Made by a program: the position numbers and the translations under genes. 49,477 bases of DNA from Eubacterium sp. (GTDB taxonomy: Bacteria > Bacillota > Clostridia > Lachnospirales > Lachnospiraceae): the NCBI GenBank assembly GCA_017541035.1, contig JAFXZW010000114.1:1-49477 (forward strand), written 5' to 3'. Below the pieces are notes generated by a model, which searched no databases, was not told where the DNA came from, and saw only the letters and a program-made list of their open reading frames with translations. Within the stretch, counting starts at the first letter, position 1, and the number at the start of each line of letters is the position of its first letter. Positions 43,208 to 49,477 of the stretch are shown here, one piece after another.

Positions 43208-44206
43208 ATGGAAGTCGGCGAAAAAGAACTAAGCAGAAAAGACCGGAAGAAGATCATCCTGGCTACAGCTCCCGACGGAAGTGAGATCAAGCTCACCGCC
43301 CGCAGCACGAAGCACAAATACACGGGAAAGGATATCATTTTCTACATCTTTGATTATACCTTTTACGCAATCTTTACGATATCCTGCTTCTTTCCGTTTT
43401 ACTACATTTTCATCAATACGATCTCGGATGCCAAGCTGGTTAACAGCGGATCCATTAACTTCATCCCGCAGGGACTGAACATCCAGAACTATCTGGCCCT
43501 CCGGAATGCATCAGATCTGGGAACCTCCATTCTGGTATCCGTCGGACGGACGATCCTGGGTACGGCACTTATGGTGATGGCCTCCGCATTTGTGGGCTAT
43601 CTTGTGACGAAGAAGGAAATGTGGGGAAGAAAATTCTTCTATCGTTTCCTGGTCATTACCATGTATTTCAACGCAGGTCTGATCCCCTGGTATCTGAATA
43701 TGCAGATGCTGGGACTGACCAACAGCTTTGCTGCCTATATCATACCAGGTATTGTGGCACCCTATAACATCATACTGGTAAAAACGTATATTGAATCCAT
43801 ACCATCGGAGCTGGAGGAGAGCGCCTTTATCGACGGGGCCTCCTTCTGGACGGTGTTCCGAAAGATCATCTGGCCGCTGTCAAAACCGATTCTGGCTACC
43901 ATAGCCATCTTCGGCGCCGTAGGACACTGGAACAGCTTCCAGGATTCACTGATCCTGATGACGGATTCTCCGAATCTTTACACGCTGCAGCACAGATTGT
44001 ATATTTATCTTAACACCAGCAGCAACATTGCGAATATCATGAACCAGTCCACCGGCGGCAACAATGCGGCTCTGGATTTCGCAAATAACGGACTTCTGAT
44101 CAAATACACCGTATCCATGGTATCGGTCATCCCGATTCTTCTGGTATATCCCTTCATGCAGAGGTATTTCGAGGAAGGTATCATGCTGGGTGCGGTCAAG
44201 GGATAA
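43208..44206 (+). CDS. YtcP-type ABC sugar permease
   Basis: Second membrane subunit of the importer. The 332-residue protein has a hydrophilic start of about 45 residues, then six membrane helices and the EAA loop LEESAFIDGASFWTVFRKIIWPLSKP. It ends with QRYFEEGIMLGAVKG, the common C-terminus of this family. AAGGGGG precedes the ATG. It is normal in length apart from the slightly long N-terminus. Confidence 0.93.
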   Translation: MEVGEKELSRKDRKKIILATAPDGSEIKLTARSTKHKYTGKDIIFYIFDYTFYAIFTISCFFPFYYIFINTISDAKLVNSGSINFIPQGLNIQNYLALRNASDLGTSILVSVGRTILGTALMVMASAFVGYLVTKKEMWGRKFFYRFLVITMYFNAGLIPWYLNMQMLGLTNSFAAYIIPGIVAPYNIILVKTYIESIPSELEESAFIDGASFWTVFRKIIWPLSKPILATIAIFGAVGHWNSFQDSLILMTDSPNLYTLQHRLYIYLNTSSNIANIMNQSTGGNNAALDFANNGLLIKYTVSMVSVIPILLVYPFMQRYFEEGIMLGAVKG

Positions 44207-44265
44207 AGGGCTTCATGCTGTCCTTATACTGAGGGCAGATCATTTTGAGGAGGTAGAAAAGCAAC

Positions 44266-46056
44266 ATGAAGAAAAGATCACTGAAAAAATCCATTCGTCG
44301 CGGACTGGCTGCCGGTCTTACCGCTGCCTTTATGATGGGAACACTGACATCCTGCGGCGGCTCCGGCAACAGTACCACGGAAGCGGGCGGAGCAAGCTCA
44401 CAGGAAGCTTCTTCTTCCGAAGGAGGCAGCTCAGGTACAAAAGCCATTAATCCTGAGGATTTCAAGAGGGAAACCCTTACACTGAATGTTTTCTCCGAGC
44501 GTGCCAATTACTCCGGTGAGCAGACCGGCTGGTCGGCAAAGCTGTTCCAGGATCTCTTTAACGTAAAGATCAATATCGTGCCGAACGGAGAAGGCGTTTT
44601 TGATACCCGTATGGAATCCGGTAATATGGGTGATATCGTAGTATTCGGTTCCGAGAATGATTACATGCAGGCACGTGATGCAGGACTCCTCTTTGACTGG
44701 GAAGAGGATAATACTCTGGCTGAGTACGGTCCCTACATCAAGGAAAATATGTCCTATGCTCTGGAAAAGAACAGAGGCATGAGTAAGGATAACAAGATCT
44801 ATGGTCTGGGCTATGAAGTAGCAACCAATTCCAAGGATCTGCAGAGCTTCTTCTATACCTGGGATATCCGCTGGGATCTCTATGCAAAGATCGGTTATCC
44901 TGAGGTGAAGACCATGGATGACCTGGTAGAGGTCTTCAAAAAGATGAAGGAAATCTGCCCGACAGACGACAACGGAAAGCCAACCTATGCTGCATCTCTG
45001 TGGCCGGACTGGGACGGTGACATGGTTATGTATGTAAAGTCCACCGCAACGGCATACTACGGCTATGATGAGTTCGGTGTAGGTCTGTATGATCCCTCTA
45101 CCGGAAAGTTCTACGGTGCACTGGATGATGATTCTCCGTATCTGCAAATGCTGGATTTCTATCACAAGCTGTATATGAATGATCTTCTGGATCCGGATTC
45201 CATGACAACGACCTACGATACCATGATCCAGAAAGTAAAGAGCAGCGGTACATTTTTCTCCATCTTCAACTATGCAGGATGTCTTGCCTATAACACTCCG
45301 GAGCATATGGAAAGCGGACGGATGATGAGAAGTCTGACACCGAAGGATGCTTCTCCCATTGTCTACGGTCTGAATGTCCTGGGTGGAAATAACTACTGGG
45401 CCATCGGTGCGAATACCGAGTATCCCGAAGTATGCATGGAGATCATCAATTACATGTGCACACCGGAAGGACGTATGAATTTCGAGTACGGTCCCAAGGG
45501 GATCACCTGGGATTATGATGAGGACGGAAATACCTACTTTACCGAACTTGGTAAGAAGACCAACAGTGATGGCTCCACCGTGCTGGAAGGCGGCGGATAC
45601 AGCGGAACCTTTAAGGATGGTCAGAACCAGATGAATATGACCACCTGGTCCATCGATGCATCCAACCCCGATTCCAACGGAGAGACCTATAATGACGAAA
45701 ACTGGAAATCCAATCAGTCGGAAGCAACCTGCGATGTAGATAAGGACTGGAGAGAGAAGACAGGTTGTACGACAACAAATGAGTATATGCTGAAGGGTAA
45801 CTACATGGTATCTCCCGGTTCAGCTTACGTTATGCCGATCAAGTCGGATGAGCTGAAAACCACCTGGGCGCAGGTTACCAAATGTATCCGTGAGAATTCC
45901 TGGAAAGCGATCTACACCAAGACCGATGAGGAATTCAAGTCTGTAGTCAATGCCATGAAGGCACAGGCAAAGGGCTTTGGTTATCAGGAATGCTGGAACT
46001 GGTGCAATGAGCAGGCAGCTCTCCGTAAGTCGGCAGAGGATTCCGCAGCAAACTAA
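44266..46056 (+). CDS. LplA-type extracellular solute-binding lipoprotein
   Basis: Captures oligosaccharide for the LplB/YtcP permeases. The 596-residue protein has a lipoprotein signal with lipobox LTSC and Cys30, a Gly/Ser spacer to about residue 60, and a family 1-like binding fold rich in Trp, Tyr and acidic residues (for example WSAKLFQDLFNVKINIVPNG and a Trp-rich end GYQECWNWCNEQAALR). AGGAGG precedes the ATG. Family members of this size bind long oligosaccharides; the exact ligand cannot be read. Confidence 0.93.
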   Translation: MKKRSLKKSIRRGLAAGLTAAFMMGTLTSCGGSGNSTTEAGGASSQEASSSEGGSSGTKAINPEDFKRETLTLNVFSERANYSGEQTGWSAKLFQDLFNVKINIVPNGEGVFDTRMESGNMGDIVVFGSENDYMQARDAGLLFDWEEDNTLAEYGPYIKENMSYALEKNRGMSKDNKIYGLGYEVATNSKDLQSFFYTWDIRWDLYAKIGYPEVKTMDDLVEVFKKMKEICPTDDNGKPTYAASLWPDWDGDMVMYVKSTATAYYGYDEFGVGLYDPSTGKFYGALDDDSPYLQMLDFYHKLYMNDLLDPDSMTTTYDTMIQKVKSSGTFFSIFNYAGCLAYNTPEHMESGRMMRSLTPKDASPIVYGLNVLGGNNYWAIGANTEYPEVCMEIINYMCTPEGRMNFEYGPKGITWDYDEDGNTYFTELGKKTNSDGSTVLEGGGYSGTFKDGQNQMNMTTWSIDASNPDSNGETYNDENWKSNQSEATCDVDKDWREKTGCTTTNEYMLKGNYMVSPGSAYVMPIKSDELKTTWAQVTKCIRENSWKAIYTKTDEEFKSVVNAMKAQAKGFGYQECWNWCNEQAALRKSAEDSAAN

Positions 46057-46083
46057 AAAGACTAAGAATAACCATGTAAATAA

Positions 46084-46118
46084 GAGCGAAGAATCCGGGT
46101 GGATTCTTCGCTCTCTTC
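46084..46118 (+). terminator. Intrinsic terminator after the solute-binding protein
   Basis: GAGCGAAGAATCC pairs perfectly with GGATTCTTCGCTC around GGGT, followed by TCTTCAT. The T run is broken, so some read-through into the YesL gene is possible; no promoter is evident in the 45 bases before that gene. Confidence 0.82.
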
Positions 46119-46161
46119 ATGTTAGACTTGATTCAGTAACCTGAGGATCGGAGAAAAGGAC

Positions 46162-46818
46162 ATGAAAGTATTCAGTATTGACGGACCTCTTTATAAATTC
46201 GCAACGGCAGTGACCAGTGCATTTCTGCTCAGTCTCTGCTGGCTTGTAGGTACTGTGATCGGTCTGGGGCTTACCGTGGGGGTTTCTACGGTGGCCTGCT
46301 TTGACGTGGGGCTGAAAATGGTGGAAGGGAAGGAAGGATATATCGTCCGCCAGTATATTCAGGCCTACAAAAAGAATCTTCGTCACGGTATTCCCATGGG
46401 GATCATTTGCCTGATTTCCTTCTATACCGTGTATTTGGATTTTGAATTGTTCCGAAAAATCGAAAATGCAACGATTTTTCTCCCAATCTGGGGATTTTTG
46501 TCAGCGGCGATTTTCTTCTGCTGTTTTGTTTATGCTTTTCCCCTTTCCGCGCGGTATACGAATACTTTTACCAATACCATCAAGAATTCCTTCCGCATTT
46601 CAACCCGTTATGCGGGCAGGACGGCGCTGATGGCTGTCTGCCTCATCATTATCATTCTTGCATTCCAGTGGAATCTTACCACCATGTTGATCGGCCTTAT
46701 CATCGGTCCTGCCGCCATAATCCTTACCGTTTGCAGCTTCGCCATGCCGATCTTCCGGAGAATCCAGAAGGAGAATACGGAAGAAGGAATCGAAAGCTAC
46801 GATGAGCCGGAGGATTAG
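46162..46818 (+). CDS. YesL family protein (DUF624)
   Basis: Polytopic membrane protein found with LplA/LplB/YtcP importers and YesM/YesN systems; function unknown. The 218-residue protein has about five membrane helices, the KFATAVTSAFLLSLCWLVG start and the ARYTNTFTNTIKNSFRIST segment typical of DUF624. AAAGGA precedes the ATG. Its stop codon overlaps the stop of the convergent yesN-type gene by 3 bases, so there is no terminator between the two. Confidence 0.88.
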   Translation: MKVFSIDGPLYKFATAVTSAFLLSLCWLVGTVIGLGLTVGVSTVACFDVGLKMVEGKEGYIVRQYIQAYKKNLRHGIPMGIICLISFYTVYLDFELFRKIENATIFLPIWGFLSAAIFFCCFVYAFPLSARYTNTFTNTIKNSFRISTRYAGRTALMAVCLIIIILAFQWNLTTMLIGLIIGPAAIILTVCSFAMPIFRRIQKENTEEGIESYDEPED

Positions 46819-48404
46819 GAGGATAATATCTGCTTCCGGTATTCAGCCGGAGAGCTTCCGGTATATTTTTTAAACTTGATATGGAAATAATCCACATTTC
46901 GATAGCCCACCATCTCCGCCACGCGGTAGACGGGGGCTTTTGTTGTTGCCAGAATATCCTTTGCCTTCTCTACACGCAGAATATCCAGATAGGTATTGAA
47001 ATTCTGCCCCATCTTTCGACTGAAGATCTTACCCAGATAGGAGCTGTTGTAGCCGAAGAGGGGAGCAATGGTCTCCAAAGTAATATTCGTGGAGTAATTA
47101 TGATCGATATAGGAGATCACATCGTCAATGATATTGTCACGGGAGGTATATCCCAGAGCCGTCATGATGTGGTCGAACTGCTCCGTAAAGAAGAGGATCA
47201 GCTCATAAAGAAAATGACTGTTCCGGAAGAATTCCACCACCTCAACACCGGACCGGAAGGGAATTTCCGTCTGGTTATAAAGCCGCAGCAGTTTATCCTT
47301 GATGGAGAAGGCAAGATCCATCAGAAGCTTCTTCTGGTCATCCACGGAAAGGGGACAGCTTTGCTGGAGATAAAGTTCCATTTCATGCAGAGTTTCCGCG
47401 ATCTGTTTACGGTTGAATACCTGAAGCAGATTGATCAGCCGTTCCGTATATTCGGAAACAAAATGCTCGGTGATTTCCTTTTTCTCATTTTCCGAAAGCA
47501 TTTCCTGTTCCGTATCATAATCCGGAGCCGGATAGACAGACGGATCATAAACCATGGCATGCTGTCCGCGGTAGGCAAAAAAACGATGTTCCAAAAGAAG
47601 CAGCGCTTCCTGATAGGAGCGAGGAATATCCCCTACATGCTCCACAACGGAACCGCAGGCAATGAAGACCTGATCCAAAGGAGAATTATCCTCCGGAGGC
47701 AGTTCATTTTCGTATTTCCCGAGAAGTGTCTTCAGACGTTCAATAGGGTGGTGACCCTTCAGCAGGAGCACATCACGGTCATCAATGGTGATGGATTCCA
47801 GTTCTCTTTCATTGGGATTGGCAACACGAAGGATATCCGCAAGGCGGTAACTTCCTTTCTTGTCTTTTGCATAATCTTCACAGAAAAGTACCTGATAGGA
47901 GGAGTGGGTGAGAGAGAGGTCTCTGATCTCTTCCTCCCGCAGATCCAGTTCCCCCAGAAGAAAACCCCGCAGCAGGGATTTTCTTGTTTTGCTTAGAAAG
48001 CTGTCCTTTGAATGCTTCTGTCTTTTTTCTTCATCCAGCTCAGACTTTGCCTTTCGAAGTCCCTGAAGAAGCGCCTCCTTATCCACGGGCTTTGTCAGGT
48101 AAGCCAGGACGCCGTAGCTTATGGCGGTCTTGGCATATTCAAAATCCGAAAAGCCGGAGAGTACGATCACCCTTCCCTTGAAGCCGTTTTCACGGGCCTG
48201 CCGGATGACATCGAGTCCGGTCATCAGAGGCATACGGATATCGATCAGAACAACGTCCGGCTGATTTGTCAGGATATAATCCAGAGCATCTCTTCCGTTC
48301 GCAGCCTGACCGCTTACCGAAAAGCCTTCGGAATTCCAGTCAATGATACCTGAAAGTCCCATACGTATAATCTTTTCATCATCGGCAATAAGTACCTGAT
48401 ACAT
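46815..48404 (-). CDS. YesN-type response regulator with AraC DNA-binding domain
   Basis: Transcription factor, probably activated by the YesM-type kinase at 37.4 kb. The 529-residue protein has a receiver domain (1-120: acidic pair in ADDE, phospho-acceptor Asp55 in LIDIRMP, Lys in YLTKPVDK) and a middle helical region. Two AraC helix-turn-helix motifs close it (NITLETIAPLFGYNSSYLGKIFSRK and VYRVAEMVGYRNVDYFHIKFKKYTGSSPAEYRK). ATG 48404 follows AAGGGAGAA; the longer frame to 48446 adds 14 residues without a ribosome site. It is on the opposite strand to the genes it likely controls and downstream of the esterase gene. Confidence 0.92.
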   Translation of the reverse strand: MYQVLIADDEKIIRMGLSGIIDWNSEGFSVSGQAANGRDALDYILTNQPDVVLIDIRMPLMTGLDVIRQARENGFKGRVIVLSGFSDFEYAKTAISYGVLAYLTKPVDKEALLQGLRKAKSELDEEKRQKHSKDSFLSKTRKSLLRGFLLGELDLREEEIRDLSLTHSSYQVLFCEDYAKDKKGSYRLADILRVANPNERELESITIDDRDVLLLKGHHPIERLKTLLGKYENELPPEDNSPLDQVFIACGSVVEHVGDIPRSYQEALLLLEHRFFAYRGQHAMVYDPSVYPAPDYDTEQEMLSENEKKEITEHFVSEYTERLINLLQVFNRKQIAETLHEMELYLQQSCPLSVDDQKKLLMDLAFSIKDKLLRLYNQTEIPFRSGVEVVEFFRNSHFLYELILFFTEQFDHIMTALGYTSRDNIIDDVISYIDHNYSTNITLETIAPLFGYNSSYLGKIFSRKMGQNFNTYLDILRVEKAKDILATTKAPVYRVAEMVGYRNVDYFHIKFKKYTGSSPAEYRKQILSS

Positions 48405-48461
48405 TTTTATTCTCCCTTTAGATAAACGGCAGTCGTTTACGGACATACGGTTCTCAGAGTT

Positions 48462-49442
48462 TTACTGTACACCGGCTTTTTCTTTAATCTCTTCCACATA
48501 ACCGCTCTGCATCAGAATCCAGTTTACGGAATGCTGCATCCAGTTTGCTGCATAGGGATAGTACTGACAGGGATCCTGGGCAGTCACATAATCTGAAAGT
48601 GAGATTCCATGGGCACCGCCGGAATAGAGATGGAGTTCCACAGGTATTTTTTCCCGGCTTAAAGCCGCTGCCAGTTCCAGAGAGTTATCGGGAAGGATCA
48701 GTCCGTCATCAGCGCAATGCCAGATAAAGGCGGGACAGGTATCCTTCGTTACCCATTTCTGCAGGCAGTAACGTTCCTCCTGCTCCGGCGTGTATTCACC
48801 ATCGAATAGATAGGCATTCATGGCAGCCTCGAAATCCACGAAGCAGCGTCCCTCCGTCGGATCATAAACGAATATCTTTGAGAGGGGCATTTTGGGGTGC
48901 TTCTGACCGAAATCGACGGTTGAAAGGTCTGCGTCAGGAGAAAGCCCAATATCCATATGACGGTCTGTTTTCGTGAGATCGATCACAGGATAGCCGAGGA
49001 TCATTCCGTTGGGACGGATTTCCTGAAAACGTCCTTCATATTCAGGAAGAAGATCGGGATCATTCCAGAAAACCCCCAGCTGACAGGCTACATGGGCACC
49101 TGCAGAGAAACCTGCTACGTAAATCTGTTCCGGGTCAATATACCAGACATCGGATTTCTTCCTGATATACTCCACAGCTGCGGCTATATCGTGAAGCGGA
49201 CCCGGAGCTACTGCGTATTCTCCAATGCCGTAGCGAAGCACTGCTGCATGAAAACCTGCCGCCAGATAACGAAGAGCAACCGGATCCCCCTCCCGGTCCG
49301 AAAGGAAGCAGTAACCTCCTCCCGGACAGACGATCACCATGGGACGGGTGACCTCCTGCTGGTATTCGGCGGAATGCTCCAGACGGTAGACGGTAAGGGT
49401 GACATTTCTCTCCTCTGACAGAGTGATGATCTCTTGAAGCAT
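48462..49442 (-). CDS. Alpha/beta hydrolase, acetyl-ester type carbohydrate esterase
   Basis: Predicted serine esterase, probably deacetylating or de-esterifying imported oligosaccharides. The 326-residue protein has the oxyanion motif CPGGGY (39-44), nucleophile elbow GFSAGAH with Ser113, Asp in HCADDGLILP and His in GGAHG, the pattern of BD-FAE and xylan esterase-like proteins. There is no signal peptide, so it is cytoplasmic. AAAGGAA precedes ATG 49442. It lies 57 bases upstream of the yesN-type gene in the same direction, so the two are likely co-transcribed. Confidence 0.85.
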   Translation of the reverse strand: MLQEIITLSEERNVTLTVYRLEHSAEYQQEVTRPMVIVCPGGGYCFLSDREGDPVALRYLAAGFHAAVLRYGIGEYAVAPGPLHDIAAAVEYIRKKSDVWYIDPEQIYVAGFSAGAHVACQLGVFWNDPDLLPEYEGRFQEIRPNGMILGYPVIDLTKTDRHMDIGLSPDADLSTVDFGQKHPKMPLSKIFVYDPTEGRCFVDFEAAMNAYLFDGEYTPEQEERYCLQKWVTKDTCPAFIWHCADDGLILPDNSLELAAALSREKIPVELHLYSGGAHGISLSDYVTAQDPCQYYPYAANWMQHSVNWILMQSGYVEEIKEKAGVQ

Positions 49443-49477
49443 AACATGTTTCCTTTCATAAAATAATGGAAATGAAA

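Overview
The window reads as chromosome of a Gram-positive, low-to-moderate GC member of the Clostridia, most likely a Lachnospiraceae (Butyrivibrio/Roseburia-like) bacterium. This rests on strong AGGAGG ribosome sites, sigma-A type promoters with TTGACA/TATAAT spaced by 17, a class II GalT, a RecU resolvase, a MurT/GatD-type pair, Thr/Glu-rich surface linkers, and a LplB/YtcP/LplA importer without its own ATPase. No phage, insertion sequence or CRISPR array is visible. No database search was possible; identifications come from motifs read by eye.

Layout. (1) 1-4.1 kb: lower glycolysis genes gap, pgk and tpiA, separated by unusual hairpin-rich intergenic repeats, then mscL. (2) 4.2-8.6 kb: an EAL phosphodiesterase with a ruined GGDEF site, then a minus-strand MurT/GatD-like pair whose GatD lacks both catalytic residues, then secG. 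(3) 8.6-12.3 kb: RNA quality control, with RNase R, SmpB, a small membrane protein and tmRNA. (4) 12.3-17.4 kb: a DHHW surface protein, a YprB-like exonuclease, a DivIVA-like protein, ruvA, ruvB and zapA. (5) 17.4-24.3 kb: a U32 protein, an FtsW/RodA and class B PBP pair with a 125-nt coding overlap, a Nudix hydrolase and a sortase B. (6) 24.3-33.9 kb: tRNA-Leu(CAA) with a repeat-filled leader, a 73-aa protein, galT, galE, a TPR membrane protein, an RsmF-like methyltransferase, a membrane protein, an RluA-type pseudouridine synthase, RecU and NadE.

(7) 34.0-49.4 kb is the accessory part: a Gram-positive polysaccharide utilisation locus. It holds a secreted GH5 lipoprotein (broken by a one-base frameshift), a cytoplasmic GH29 alpha-L-fucosidase, a YesM-type sensor kinase, a membrane-anchored surface protein, a LplB/YtcP/LplA-type oligosaccharide importer, a YesL (DUF624) protein, a YesN-type regulator and a cytoplasmic carbohydrate esterase. 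The surface protein carries three copies of the same roughly 150-residue module that ends the GH5 enzyme. The simplest reading is that a fucosylated and probably acetylated glycan is bound and cut at the surface, imported as oligosaccharides, and de-fucosylated and de-esterified inside, with expression set by the split YesM/YesN pair.

Most worth a second look: the shared module (a candidate undescribed carbohydrate-binding domain), the GatD homologue without Cys or His, the 270-residue membrane extension on the LplB-type permease, and the structured repeats around gap-pgk-tpiA and tRNA-Leu.
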